A DNA stretch of 64,000 nt from Pseudomonas sp. 7SR1 (GCF_900156465.1 NZ_LT707064.1:1524001-1588000); one strand, 5' to 3'; shown: positions 1-8,625, counted from the first letter of the stretch. Numbers and translations are program-made. The notes: generated by a model not told the origin, from the letters alone.

Positions 1-136
1 GATCCGCAAGGGCTGGGGCGAGGCGATCACGATCCAATTGTTCTCGGCGCCCAAGCGCATGGGCCTGGAAGAAGCCTACGGCGTTCTGGCCAACTGGATG
101 GAACTGGCGGACAAGGGCAGCGAAACGGCCGAATAG
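1..136 (+). CDS. engB: EngB/YihA ribosome-biogenesis GTPase, C-terminal end (partial)
   Basis: Only the last 44 codons are present, read in the frame that starts at base 2 and stops at TAG 134-136. The tail ([16 protein letters not shown], then [13 protein letters not shown]) resembles the end of pseudomonad EngB/YihA, a small GTPase that assists 50S subunit assembly. Context supports this: engB next to polA with a small-RNA gene between them is a conserved arrangement in gamma-proteobacteria. No GTPase motif lies inside the window, so the call rests on the tail and synteny. Confidence 0.75.
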   Translation, partial: IRKGWGEAITIQLFSAPKRMGLEEAYGVLANWMELADKGSETAE

Positions 137-149
137 CCGAATCGCAGGC

Positions 150-280
150 AAAAAAAACCCCGGACTTCGTATGGGGAGGGGGAAGTTCGGGGTCCAAGTT
201 CCGGACCGCTAGGGCGGGGTCCAGATATCTGCCAACACTTAACACAACATAGGAGCATTGAAGGGCTTCACCAGCCATTC
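150..280 (-). ncRNA. ersA: ErsA small regulatory RNA
   Basis: This is a non-coding stretch between engB and polA, the place of Spot 42 in E. coli and of ErsA in Pseudomonas. Read leftward, a sigma-22 (AlgU)-type promoter lies just upstream. The transcript would start near 280 and end at a strong terminator: CCCCGAACTTC pairs with GAAGTCCGGGG around a C-rich loop (CCCCTCCCCA), followed by eight T at 157-150. The predicted length of about 131 nt fits the size I recall for P. aeruginosa ErsA (about 132 nt), an envelope-stress sRNA acting on targets such as algC mRNA. The exact 5' end is inferred. Confidence 0.82.
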
Positions 281-286
281 AGAATC

Positions 287-314
287 TCTGAGTAGCAATT
301 CACGGGTTTAGTTC
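287..314 (-). promoter_or_regulatory. Sigma-22 (AlgU/RpoE-type) promoter of ersA
   Basis: On the minus strand GAACTA (314-309) is followed after 17 bases by TCAGA (291-287). The AlgU/RpoE consensus is GAACTT-N16/17-TCtgA, so only one -35 base differs. The -10 sits about 7 bases before the inferred 5' end of ersA. Confidence 0.75.
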
Positions 315-368
315 AGATTATTTTTGGAAATAACCTTAGGAATTTTCCGAACTAACCCGGATTCTCAC

Positions 369-490
369 GTGGCGAGGGGATTTATCCCGTTGGGCTGCAG
401 AGCAGCCCAGGTGCCTGCGGGACATGCCCGGCGGTGGCGGAACACTGATTTGGGGCCGCTGTGCCCAATGGGGATCAATCTCCTCGCCAA
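369..490. repeat. ~122-bp palindromic interspersed repeat, copy A
   Basis: The outer ends are imperfect inverted repeats, GTGGCGAGGGGATTTATCCC at the left and GGGGATCAATCTCCTCGCCA at the right. An inner stem TGGGCTGC/GCAGCCCA lies at about 391-410. A second copy with the same ends and length lies at 4681-4805. It has no coding capacity and resembles the MITE- or ERIC-like repeats scattered through P. fluorescens genomes. It lies just beyond the 3' end of polA and could fold as RNA in either direction. Confidence 0.7.
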
Positions 491-507
491 GGGGGTGATT
501 GCTGGGC

Positions 508-3276
508 TCAGTGCGCCTCGTCCCAGTTGTTCCCCACGCCCACTTCCACCAGCAGCGGTACGTCCAGTGTGGCGGCGGCACTCATGTGCCGGCGGATGTC
601 CTCGCGCACTTGATCCACCAGATCCTCGCGCACCTCCAGTACCAGTTCGTCGTGAACCTGCAGGATGACCTTGGCATCCAGCCCCGAGGCAGTCAGCCAG
701 CGATCCACGGCCACCATCGCTTTCTTGATGATATCGGCCGCCGTGCCTTGCATCGGCGCGTTGATCGCCGTGCGCTCGGCGCCCTTGCGCAGCGCGGGGT
801 TCTTCGCGTTGATGTCCGGCAGGTACAGCCGGCGGCCGAAGATGGTTTCGACGAAGCCTTGCTCGGCGGCCTGGGTGCGGGTGCGCTCCATGTAGGCCAG
901 TACGCCTGGGTAGCGGGCGAAATAACGATCGATGTAGGCCTGGGATTGCTTGCGATCGACGCCGATCTGCTTGGCCAGGCCAAACGCGCTCATGCCGTAG
1001 ATCAAGCCGAAGTTGATCGCCTTGGCGCTACGGCGCTGGTCATGGGTAACCGCGTCCAAGTCGACGCCGAACACCTCGGCGGCCGTGGCCCGGTGCACGT
1101 CCAGATCATTACGAAACGCGTGAAGCAACCCTTCGTCCTTGGCCAGGTGCGCCATGATCCGCAGTTCGATTTGCGAATAGTCCGCCGCCAGCAGCTTGTA
1201 GCCTTTCGGCGCGACGAACGCCTGGCGGATGCGTCGGCCTTCGGCCGTGCGAATCGGGATGTTCTGCAGGTTCGGATCGATGGACGACAGACGACCGGTC
1301 GCGGCGACGGCCTGCTGATAATTGGTATGGACCCGGCCTGTGCGACTGTTGATCTGCTCCGGCAGGCGATCGGTGTAGGTGCTCTTTAGCTTGCTAAGGG
1401 AGCGGTACTGCATCAGCACCTTGGGCAGTGGATAATCCTGCTCCGCCAGCTCGGCCAGCACCGCTTCGGCGGTGGACGCCTGGCCCTTGGCGGTCTTGCT
1501 GAGCACCGGCAAGCCGAGTTTTTCGTACAGGATCACGCCCAGTTGCTTGGGCGAGCCCAGGTTGAATTCCTCGCCAGCGATGGCAAAGGCCTCACGCTCA
1601 AGGGCCACCAGCTTCTCGCCCAGTTCGACGCTTTGCACCCCCAGCAGGTTGGCGTCGACCAGCGCCCCCTGACGTTCGATACGCGCCAGGACCGGCATCA
1701 GCGGCATTTCAATTTCAGTGAGCACCTTGTTCAGGCTCGGGATCGCCACCAGTCTTTCCTGCAAGGCCTGATGCAGGCGGAACGTCACGTCCGCGTCTTC
1801 GGCCGCGTAGGGACCGGCCAGTTCCAGGGCGATCTGGTCGAAGCTCAGCTGCTTGACCCCTTTGCCGGCAATGTCCTGGAGATCGGTCTTGCTCTGCCCC
1901 AGGTACTTGAGCGCCAGGCTGTCCATATCGTGACGGGTCGCCGTGGAATCCAGCACATAGGATTCGAGCATGGTGTCGAACGCGATGCCCTGCACCATGA
2001 TGCCGTTGCCCTGATCTCCACCGATTGCACAGTTGGCCAGGATGTTGGTCTCGAACTTGGCGTGCTGGCCGACCTTGGGTTTGTCCGGGTTTTCCAACAG
2101 CGGCTTGAGAGCCTTGAGCACTGTGTCGCGGTCCAGTTGCTCGGGCACGCCCATGTAGGAGTGGGTCAGCGGGATGTAGGCGGCTTCGAAGGCTGCGACG
2201 GAAAACGACAGCCCCACCAGTTGCGCCTGCTGGGCGTCGCCGCCATTGGTTTGCGTGACGAAAGCGAACAGCGGCGCCTGTTCGAGCTTGGCCAGCCAGG
2301 CATCGAAACGCGCCTGGTCGAGAATGACCTCGTACTTCGCTTCGGCGCCAGCGGGCTGTTCGTCAGCGATTTCGACGATCTCCTGGCCGGCGCGCTTGGC
2401 GTCACGCTGGTTTTCCTCGAACCAGCTCTTGAACTCCAGCAGCGTATACAGCTCAGCCAGCTTCTCGTGATCCGGTGCGCCCATCTGCAGGTCGTCGAGG
2501 CCGATATCCAGCGGGACATCGGTCTTGATGGTGGCCAGTTCGTAGGAAAGAAACGCCATTTCCTTGTGCTCTTCGAGCTTGGCCGGCAGGGTCTTGGCGC
2601 CTCGTATCGGCAGCGTGGGCACGATATCCAGTTGCGCATACAGCTCGGTGAGGCCGCCGTTGACGCCCACCAGCAAGCCGGCCGCGGTCTTCGGACCGAT
2701 ACCCGGCACGCCGGGGATGTTGTCGGAGGAATCGCCCATCAACGCCAGGTAATCGATGATCTGCTCCGGAGCGACACCAAATTTCTCCTTCACGCCAGCC
2801 ACGTCCAGCGAGCTACCGGTCATGGTATTGACCAAGGTAATGTGCCCGTCGACCAACTGCGCCATGTCCTTGTCGCCAGTGGAGATCACCACCGGGCGAT
2901 CGGCCGCGGCGCTGCTGCGGGCCAGGGTACCGATTACGTCATCGGCCTCGACGTTGTCTACGCACAGCAGCGGGAAACCCAGGGCCTTGACGCTGGCATG
3001 CAGCGGCTCGATCTGCACGCGCATGTCGTCGGGCATGCTCGGGCGGTTAGCCTTGTATTCGGCGTACAGCGCATCGCGAAAAGTCCCACCCTTGGCGTCG
3101 AACACCACGGCGAACGGGCTGTCCGGATACTGCTTGCGCAGGCTCTTGAGCATGTTCAACACGCCCTTGACCGCGCCAGTCGGCAGGCCTTTGGACGTGG
3201 TCAGCGGTGGCAGCGCATGAAAGGCGCGGTACAGATAAGAAGAACCGTCCACCAGGACGAGGGGGGCTTGGCTCAT
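508..3276 (-). CDS. polA: DNA polymerase I
   Basis: The 922-residue protein begins MSQAPLVLVDGSSYLYRAF; this ATG is preferred over a TTG four codons earlier because it matches the family start. The 5'-nuclease domain occupies about 1-290 (VEADDVIGTLAR, TGDKDMAQLV), the 3'-5' exonuclease fold about 310-510 and the polymerase domain the rest (DYSQIELRIMAHL, QVHDELVLEV). It fills gaps and removes RNA primers in lagging-strand synthesis and repair. Oddity: the proofreading site is degenerate. E. coli D355/E357 (FDTET) are V340/Q342 (FVTQT) and D424 is E409, while the YAAEDAD motif (Y490, D494) is kept. The polymerase and 5'-nuclease motifs look intact. It is divergent from the DUF2782 gene. Confidence 0.97.
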   Translation of the reverse strand: MSQAPLVLVDGSSYLYRAFHALPPLTTSKGLPTGAVKGVLNMLKSLRKQYPDSPFAVVFDAKGGTFRDALYAEYKANRPSMPDDMRVQIEPLHASVKALGFPLLCVDNVEADDVIGTLARSSAAADRPVVISTGDKDMAQLVDGHITLVNTMTGSSLDVAGVKEKFGVAPEQIIDYLALMGDSSDNIPGVPGIGPKTAAGLLVGVNGGLTELYAQLDIVPTLPIRGAKTLPAKLEEHKEMAFLSYELATIKTDVPLDIGLDDLQMGAPDHEKLAELYTLLEFKSWFEENQRDAKRAGQEIVEIADEQPAGAEAKYEVILDQARFDAWLAKLEQAPLFAFVTQTNGGDAQQAQLVGLSFSVAAFEAAYIPLTHSYMGVPEQLDRDTVLKALKPLLENPDKPKVGQHAKFETNILANCAIGGDQGNGIMVQGIAFDTMLESYVLDSTATRHDMDSLALKYLGQSKTDLQDIAGKGVKQLSFDQIALELAGPYAAEDADVTFRLHQALQERLVAIPSLNKVLTEIEMPLMPVLARIERQGALVDANLLGVQSVELGEKLVALEREAFAIAGEEFNLGSPKQLGVILYEKLGLPVLSKTAKGQASTAEAVLAELAEQDYPLPKVLMQYRSLSKLKSTYTDRLPEQINSRTGRVHTNYQQAVAATGRLSSIDPNLQNIPIRTAEGRRIRQAFVAPKGYKLLAADYSQIELRIMAHLAKDEGLLHAFRNDLDVHRATAAEVFGVDLDAVTHDQRRSAKAINFGLIYGMSAFGLAKQIGVDRKQSQAYIDRYFARYPGVLAYMERTRTQAAEQGFVETIFGRRLYLPDINAKNPALRKGAERTAINAPMQGTAADIIKKAMVAVDRWLTASGLDAKVILQVHDELVLEVREDLVDQVREDIRRHMSAAATLDVPLLVEVGVGNNWDEAH

Positions 3277-3350
3277 GAGCAGGATCAACCTTTTCGGCGG
3301 GTCCGGGGCTAGAATAGCGGGACCGTTGACGACAAAGGGACAAGGTTATC

Positions 3351-3638
3351 ATGCGTACACTAAATCGCCTGTTACTGGCTGGCTTGTTTGCAATGACACC
3401 GCTGGCCATCATGGCGGCGGACGAAGCACCTTCGGCGGACCCGGACGTGACCATTCGCACGGAAGGCGACAAGACGATCCAGGAGTATCGGCAAAACGGC
3501 TTTCTGTACGCGATCAAGGTCACGCCCAAGAACGGCAAGCCTTATTTCCTGGTGCGTGCCGATGGCAGTGATGCAAACTTCATCCGCTCGGATCAGCCGG
3601 ATATGCTGATTCCGTCGTGGAAAATCTTCGAGTGGTGA
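3351..3638 (+). CDS. DUF2782 family small periplasmic protein
   Basis: A 95-residue protein with a clear signal peptide (cleavage likely after IMAA, residue 23) and a short acidic mature part. YRQNGFLYAIKVTPKNGKPY and a C-terminal PSWKIFEW are typical of the DUF2782 family found beside polA and thrB in pseudomonads. The mature protein would lie in the periplasm; its function is unknown. The ATG follows AAGGGACAAGG. It is divergent from polA (74-bp gap) and 63 bp upstream of thrB, probably in one transcript with it. Confidence 0.85.
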   Translation: MRTLNRLLLAGLFAMTPLAIMAADEAPSADPDVTIRTEGDKTIQEYRQNGFLYAIKVTPKNGKPYFLVRADGSDANFIRSDQPDMLIPSWKIFEW

Positions 3639-3701
3639 TGCCGCTCCCGACTTCAACAACCGGCGCCCACTGAAGGGCGCCCGTACTGGCAGTTTTTAAC
3701 C

Positions 3702-4652
3702 ATGTCTGTGTTCACGCCCCTGGCTCGGCCCGAGCTGGAAACCTTTCTTGCCCCTTATGGGCTCGGCCGCCTGCTTGATTTCCAGGGGATCGCCGCCGGC
3801 AGCGAAAACACCAATTTCTTCATCAGCCTGGAGCAGGGCGAATTCGTCCTGACCCTGGTCGAGCGCGGTCCGGTGCAGGAGATGCCGTTCTTCATCGAAC
3901 TGCTGGACGTTTTGCACGAAGCCGACCTGCCCGTGCCCTACGCCTTGCGCACCAGCGACGGCATCGCCCTGCGCGAGCTGGCCGGCAAGCCGGCGCTGCT
4001 GCAGCCCCGCCTGGCAGGCAAGCACATCAAGCAGGCCAACGCACAGCACTGTGCCCAGGTCGGCGAGCTGCTGGCGCACCTGCACGTGGCCACGAAGGAC
4101 AACATGATCAAGCGCAAGACCGATCGTGGCCTGGACTGGATGCAGGAAGAGGGCACGAAACTGCTGTCACATCTCGATGCGCAGCCGCGTCGGTTGCTTG
4201 AGGCAGCACTGGCGGAAATTTCAGCGCAGAAAACAGGCATCCTGGCATTGCCGAGGGCCAACATCCACGCGGACCTGTTCCGCGACAACGCAATGTTCGA
4301 AGGCACCCACCTGACTGGCCTGATCGACTTCTACAACGCCTGCTCCGGGCCGATGTTGTATGACGTTGCCATTGCCTTGAATGACTGGTGCTCGGATGAC
4401 GACGGCGTGCTCGATGGCCCTCGGGCGCGTGCGCTACTGGGGGCCTACGCGGCTCTGCGGCCCTTCACCGCCGCCGAGGCGCAGCTATGGCCGACCATGC
4501 TGCGCGTGGCGTGCGTGCGGTTCTGGCTGTCGCGACTGATCGCCGCCGAATCGTTTGCCGGGCAGGATGTGTTGATTCACGACCCGATGGAATTCCAGCA
4601 GCGCCTGGCGCAGCGGCAGAAGGTCAGCACGTTGCTGCCCTTCGCCCTGTAA
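3702..4652 (+). CDS. thrB: Homoserine kinase (ThrB, aminoglycoside-phosphotransferase fold)
   Basis: A 316-residue cytosolic kinase that phosphorylates L-homoserine with ATP, the step before threonine synthase. It belongs to the protein-kinase-like type used by Pseudomonas, not the GHMP kinase type of E. coli. Visible motifs are NIHADLFRDN (residues 187-196, catalytic D191), GLIDFYNACSGPMLYDVA (metal-binding D209) and an N-terminal SENTNFFI nucleotide loop. Length is normal for the family. The gene is followed by a palindromic repeat and then by convergent znuA. Confidence 0.93.
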   Translation: MSVFTPLARPELETFLAPYGLGRLLDFQGIAAGSENTNFFISLEQGEFVLTLVERGPVQEMPFFIELLDVLHEADLPVPYALRTSDGIALRELAGKPALLQPRLAGKHIKQANAQHCAQVGELLAHLHVATKDNMIKRKTDRGLDWMQEEGTKLLSHLDAQPRRLLEAALAEISAQKTGILALPRANIHADLFRDNAMFEGTHLTGLIDFYNACSGPMLYDVAIALNDWCSDDDGVLDGPRARALLGAYAALRPFTAAEAQLWPTMLRVACVRFWLSRLIAAESFAGQDVLIHDPMEFQQRLAQRQKVSTLLPFAL

Positions 4653-4680
4653 CAGCAGACAAGCCGAACTGGTTTCTCTT

Positions 4681-4805
4681 GTGGCGAGGGGATTTATCCC
4701 CATTGGGGCGCGCAGCGGCCCCCAAGAAATATCTGCCGCCACGGTCCCTCAGATCGAAAGCATGGGCTGCTTCGCAGCCCAACGGGGATAAACCCCCTCG
4801 TCACA
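4681..4805. repeat. ~125-bp palindromic interspersed repeat, copy B
   Basis: It starts GTGGCGAGGGGATTTATCCC and ends GGGGATAAACCCCCTCGTCA, so the ends are inverted repeats nearly identical to copy A at 369-490. Two inner stems are visible: TTGGGGC..GCCCCCAA near 4703-4726 and TGGGCTGC/GCAGCCCA at 4764-4782. It lies between convergent thrB and znuA, where it may serve as a bidirectional transcription end. Confidence 0.75.
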
Positions 4806-4824
4806 GGTTTGTGCATCGACGACG

Positions 4825-5751
4825 TTATAGCGACTCCAGGCACCCCGCCAGATCATTCCCCAATTTCTCCAGCAGTTGCTCGTATCCCTGTGCCGTCGCC
4901 GGGGTATAACCGCCAAGTGCGTCCAGTTCTGCCAACTTCACCGGCAAGCCTGCCACCAGGGTTTCAGCCAGGCGCGGGCGCAAAGGCGGTTCGCTGAACA
5001 CGCAGGTCTTGCCCACGGCCTGCAATCGCGTGCGCATCGCCGCCACATGCTGGGCCCCCGGCTGCACCTCGGCGGCCACGGCGAAGACTCCGGCGTGCTT
5101 GAGGCCGTAAGTGTCCTCGAAATAGTCGAACGCTTCGTGGAAGACGAAATATGGCTTGTCCGCGATACCGGCCAGACGCGACTTCAGGCGGGCGTCCAAG
5201 GCGTCGAGACGCTGGTTGAATCCCTTGAGATTGCTCTGGTAGCGGGCGGCATTGGCAGGATCGGCACTGCTCAGGTCCGCCGCCATCCTGGCGGCGATCA
5301 CCCGCGCATTGGTCGGCGAAAGCCACAAGTGAGCATCGATCGTGCCGGGGCGATGGTCGTGGTCGTGCTCGTCGTCATGATCGCCTTCGGCGTGGGAATG
5401 GCTGTCTTCGCCGAAGTGCCGAAGCTTGAGGCCCGGCAGTTCCTGCACCGCCACGGAGGGCAGCGTGCGACCGTTCAGCACACGGGGCAGGAAACCTTCC
5501 ATGTCCGGGCCGATCCAGTAGAGCAGGTCTACTGATTGCACTTTCCGTACGTCGGATGGGCGCAAGGCGTAGTGATGGGGCGATGCACCGGGCGGCAGCA
5601 GCACCTCCGGGACGGCCACGCCGTCCTGCACCGCGGCGGCAATCAGCTGCAGCGGCTTGATGCTGGCAAGGACTTTCACTTCGGCCTGGGCTGGACCGAT
5701 CAGCAGAAAACTTGCGACAAAAGCGACAAAGATCGAAAAAAGTCGGGACAC
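4825..5751 (-). CDS. znuA: Zinc ABC transporter substrate-binding protein
   Basis: A 308-residue periplasmic protein that captures Zn(II) for ZnuBC. It has a signal peptide (cleavage after AQA, about residue 23), the cluster A-1 binding-protein fold with zinc-ligand histidines (PGASPHHYAL near 60, DAHLWLSP near 140, FHEAFDYF) and a His/Asp-rich loop at about 112-134 (DSHSHAEGDHDDEHDHDH) typical of ZnuA. The start is GTG at 5751, preceded by GAGTGG; an in-frame GTG three codons earlier (5760) is possible. It is divergent from zur, with a Zur-box-like palindrome between them. Confidence 0.95.
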   Translation of the reverse strand: MSRLFSIFVAFVASFLLIGPAQAEVKVLASIKPLQLIAAAVQDGVAVPEVLLPPGASPHHYALRPSDVRKVQSVDLLYWIGPDMEGFLPRVLNGRTLPSVAVQELPGLKLRHFGEDSHSHAEGDHDDEHDHDHRPGTIDAHLWLSPTNARVIAARMAADLSSADPANAARYQSNLKGFNQRLDALDARLKSRLAGIADKPYFVFHEAFDYFEDTYGLKHAGVFAVAAEVQPGAQHVAAMRTRLQAVGKTCVFSEPPLRPRLAETLVAGLPVKLAELDALGGYTPATAQGYEQLLEKLGNDLAGCLESL

Positions 5752-5778
5752 GATGACCACTCAATGAGGCGAGAACGG

Positions 5779-5791
5779 GTAACATAATAAC
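5779..5791. promoter_or_regulatory. Probable Zur box between znuA and zur
   Basis: GTAACATAATAAC is an imperfect palindrome that matches the GTTATANTATAAC core of gamma-proteobacterial Zur operators at about 10 of 13 positions. It lies 28 bp from znuA and 27 bp from zur, so zinc-loaded Zur could repress both directions. Assignment rests on match and position. Confidence 0.6.
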
Positions 5792-5817
5792 GTCTCTCAC
5801 TAAACTCGTCGCTGCCC

Positions 5818-6300
5818 ATGCCTATTACACCCCTCGCCAGTCGTCCCCACGATCACTCTCATTGCGTGCACAGCGCGCTGTCCGAGGCCGACGCCATCTG
5901 CGCACGCCAAGGGTTGCGCCTGACCGCCTTGCGTCGGCGCGTGCTGGAACTGGTCTGGCAAAGCCACAAGCCGCTGGGTGCCTATGACATCCTGGCGGTA
6001 CTCAGCGAGCAGGACGGCCGTCGCGCCGCGCCACCCACGGTTTACCGAGCCCTGGATTTCCTCTTGGAAAACGGCCTGGTGCATCGCATCTCCTCCTTGA
6101 ATGCCTTTATCGGTTGCAACCATCCGGAGCACGCCCACCAAGGCCAGTTCCTGATCTGCCGCGAATGTCACACCGCCATCGAGCTGGAGCAGAAGTCCAT
6201 CAGCGATGCCATCGTGACCAGCGCCGAGGAAGTCGGCTTCCAGGTCGATGGCCAGACCGTCGAAGTGGTCGGCCTCTGCTCCGGTTGCCGGGAGGCCTGA
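5818..6300 (+). CDS. zur: Zinc uptake regulator Zur (Fur family)
   Basis: A 160-residue Fur-family repressor that uses Zn(II) as co-repressor. An N-terminal winged helix ([28 protein letters not shown]) precedes a dimerisation domain with two CxxC pairs, C114/C117 and C154/C157, the structural zinc site. A His-rich N-terminus (HDHSHCVH) is typical of pseudomonad Zur. It is first gene of a zur-znuC-znuB operon: its TGA overlaps the znuC ATG. Position opposite znuA supports Zur over other Fur paralogues. Confidence 0.94.
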   Translation: MPITPLASRPHDHSHCVHSALSEADAICARQGLRLTALRRRVLELVWQSHKPLGAYDILAVLSEQDGRRAAPPTVYRALDFLLENGLVHRISSLNAFIGCNHPEHAHQGQFLICRECHTAIELEQKSISDAIVTSAEEVGFQVDGQTVEVVGLCSGCREA

Positions 6301-7082
6301 TGAGCAAAGCGTTGATCCGCCTCGAGCAGGTGGCCGTGACGTTCGCCGGGCAGAGCGTGCTGGACAATATCCATCTGAGCGTCGAACCAGGACAGATCGT
6401 CACCCTGATCGGCCCCAACGGCGCCGGCAAGACCACCCTGGTGCGCGCCGTGCTGGGGTTGCTCAAGCCGGACAGCGGCAGTGTCTGGCGCAAGCCCAAG
6501 CTGCGGGTCGGCTATATGCCGCAGAAGCTGCATGTCGACCCGACCTTGCCGCTGTCGGTGTTGCGCTTCCTGCGCCTGGTGCCCGGCGTGGATCGCGGGC
6601 GGGCCTTGGCGGCACTCAATGAAGTGGGTGCCGAACAGGTCATCGACAGCCCGGTGCAGAGCATTTCCGGTGGTGAAATGCAGCGTGTGCTGTTGGCCCG
6701 GGCCCTGCTGCGCGAACCGGAGCTGCTGGTACTCGACGAGCCGGTGCAGGGCGTCGATGTGGCCGGCCAGGCCGAGCTGTACAGCCTGATCACTCGTCTG
6801 CGCAACCGTCATGGCTGCGGCGTACTGATGGTGTCCCATGACCTTCACCTGGTCATGAGCACCACCGATCAGGTGGTCTGCCTCAATCGTCACGTCTGCT
6901 GTTCCGGGCATCCGGAGCAAGTCAGCGGCGACCCGGCGTTCGTCGAATTGTTCGGCAAGAACGCCCCCAGCCTGGCGATCTACCACCACCATCACGATCA
7001 CGCCCACGACCTGCACGGTTCGGTGGTCGTGGATCCTTCCGCTTCTACCCATGTGCATGGAGACGGCTGCAAGCATGGCTGA
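6300..7082 (+). CDS. znuC: Zinc ABC transporter ATP-binding protein
   Basis: A 260-residue ATPase that powers zinc import through ZnuB. Walker A is GPNGAGKT (38-45), the ABC signature SGGEMQR begins at about 123 and Walker B is LLVLDEP (about 142-148), followed by the VSHDLH switch. The C-terminus carries a His-rich tail ([10 protein letters not shown], then [10 protein letters not shown]) characteristic of ZnuC. The start ATG overlaps the zur stop by one base and the 3' end overlaps znuB by eight, so the three genes are translationally coupled. Confidence 0.95.
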   Translation: MSKALIRLEQVAVTFAGQSVLDNIHLSVEPGQIVTLIGPNGAGKTTLVRAVLGLLKPDSGSVWRKPKLRVGYMPQKLHVDPTLPLSVLRFLRLVPGVDRGRALAALNEVGAEQVIDSPVQSISGGEMQRVLLARALLREPELLVLDEPVQGVDVAGQAELYSLITRLRNRHGCGVLMVSHDLHLVMSTTDQVVCLNRHVCCSGHPEQVSGDPAFVELFGKNAPSLAIYHHHHDHAHDLHGSVVVDPSASTHVHGDGCKHG

Positions 7083-7863
7083 TTTTCTGTTGTATGCCCT
7101 GCTCGCAGGCCTGGCCCTCGCGCTGGTGGCCGGTCCCCTGGGCTCGTTCGTGGTCTGGCGCCGCATGGCCTATTTTGGCGATACCCTGTCCCACGCGGCG
7201 TTGCTCGGCGTGGCCCTGGGGTTCCTGCTGGATATCAGCCCCACGGTGGCGGTGACCGTCGGCTGCCTGCTGCTGGCGGTGGTGCTGGTGACCTTGCAAC
7301 AGCGCCAGCCACTGGCGTCCGATACGCTGCTGGGGATCCTCGCACCCAGTACCCTGTCCCTCGGACTGGTGGTGCTGAGCTTCATGCACGACGTGCGAGT
7401 CGACCTGATGGCCTACCTGTTCGGCGACCTGCTGGCGATCAGCCCGATGGACCTGTCGTGGATCCTGGGCGGCAGCGCCGCGGTCCTGTTGTTGCTGGTT
7501 GCACTTTGGCGTCCATTGCTGGCCGTCACTGTGCACGAGGAACTGGCGCGGGTCGAAGGCCTGCCCGTGGTGGGCCTGCGGCTGGCGTTGATGCTGCTGA
7601 TCGCGGTGGTGATCGCCGTGGCGATGAAGATCGTCGGTGTGCTGCTGATCACCTCGCTACTGATCATCCCGGCAGCCGCGGCCCAACGTCACGCCCGCTC
7701 TCCGGAGCAAATGGCCCTGGGCGCCAGCCTGCTGGGCATGCTCGCGGTGTGTGGCGGGCTGGCGCTGTCGTGGTTCAAGGACACCCCGGCCGGCCCGTCG
7801 ATCGTGGTCAGCGCCGCCGCGTTGTTTCTGCTGAGTTTTGTCCTGCCCCGCCGAGGGGTGTAG
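7075..7863 (+). CDS. znuB: Zinc ABC transporter permease
   Basis: A 262-residue inner-membrane protein with about eight hydrophobic segments, starting [20 protein letters not shown]. It belongs to the ABC-3 family of metal permeases ([28 protein letters not shown]). The start chosen is ATG 7075, inside the end of znuC, which agrees with the family N-terminus. It forms the zinc channel with ZnuA and ZnuC and is the last znu gene of the operon. Confidence 0.95.
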   Translation: MADFLLYALLAGLALALVAGPLGSFVVWRRMAYFGDTLSHAALLGVALGFLLDISPTVAVTVGCLLLAVVLVTLQQRQPLASDTLLGILAPSTLSLGLVVLSFMHDVRVDLMAYLFGDLLAISPMDLSWILGGSAAVLLLLVALWRPLLAVTVHEELARVEGLPVVGLRLALMLLIAVVIAVAMKIVGVLLITSLLIIPAAAAQRHARSPEQMALGASLLGMLAVCGGLALSWFKDTPAGPSIVVSAAALFLLSFVLPRRGV

Positions 7864-7900
7864 ACTTGCTCGCTTTTTGCGCAAATAGAGAGTCGCAGGA

Positions 7901-8614
7901 ATGAAGCCGTTCGCCTCCCGTTATCTGCTCCTTGTCGCATTTTCATTGTTGCTGGGCGCATGCAAGAGTTCGCCGCCGGTGACCCAGGCCCCCGATACAC
8001 GGGGTCCGGCCATCGCGCAGCTGGAACAAAGCCTGGCCAGTAACGAACTGGCCACCGCTGAAGACCAATTGGCTGCCTTGCAGGCCGGTACCCCCGCGGA
8101 TCCGGCGCTGGAACCCTATCAACGGCAACTGGCCGAGGCCTACCTGCGCCGCAGCCAGATCGATCTGCAAAAAGGTGACGTAAACGCCGCCGCCACTGCC
8201 CTGAGCCGTGCCCGTGCGCTGATGCCCAAGGCGCCCGCCCTGACCGGTGAGGTCAACAGCGCGATCGCCGAGGCCCGCAAGGCCGAGCTGGAAAAAGCCG
8301 AGGCCGACCTCAAGGCCGCCGAAGCCAAACCGGTGGCCAAGGTGCTGGATCTCAGCGCCGCAAGCACGACGGTGACGCTTAACCTCGGGGATATGCAGCA
8401 GATGCGTCGGCAATTGGATGCCATTGCCGCCGATACTGTTAATTTCAATTGCGACGTCAGCATCCAGGCACCGCGCACCGACGATTACCCGTGGTTGGCG
8501 ACATTGCTGACCAAGCGGGTCAGGAAACTCGATCCGGACTTCGATTTGAAGGTGCAGAAGCAGATCCTGCGCAGTGTGCCGGCGCAGGTGGTGCTGACTC
8601 CGCGTAACCCCTAG
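7901..8614 (+). CDS. Predicted lipoprotein (conserved pseudomonad protein between znuB and metNIQ)
   Basis: A 237-residue protein with a lipoprotein signal: hydrophobic stretch, then LLLGAC with C21 as lipidation site, followed by KSS, which favours outer-membrane sorting. The next ~120 residues look like an alpha-helical TPR-like repeat (LAEAYLRRSQIDLQKGDVNAAATALSRARALMP). An Ala/Lys/Glu-rich helix follows, and a conserved C-terminal part ends VVLTPRNP. The same gene lies between znuB and the met transporter in P. aeruginosa (I recall PA5502). Function unknown; it is 37 bp after znuB and may be co-transcribed. Confidence 0.85.
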   Translation: MKPFASRYLLLVAFSLLLGACKSSPPVTQAPDTRGPAIAQLEQSLASNELATAEDQLAALQAGTPADPALEPYQRQLAEAYLRRSQIDLQKGDVNAAATALSRARALMPKAPALTGEVNSAIAEARKAELEKAEADLKAAEAKPVAKVLDLSAASTTVTLNLGDMQQMRRQLDAIAADTVNFNCDVSIQAPRTDDYPWLATLLTKRVRKLDPDFDLKVQKQILRSVPAQVVLTPRNP

Positions 8615-8625
8615 CAGCATCGCAA

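Noticed and set aside
1543..3312. A 589-codon open frame opposite polA
   Set aside because: It is antisense to well-conserved polA and its translation is low-complexity (Gln/His/Leu/Val-rich), typical of shadow frames in high-GC genes.
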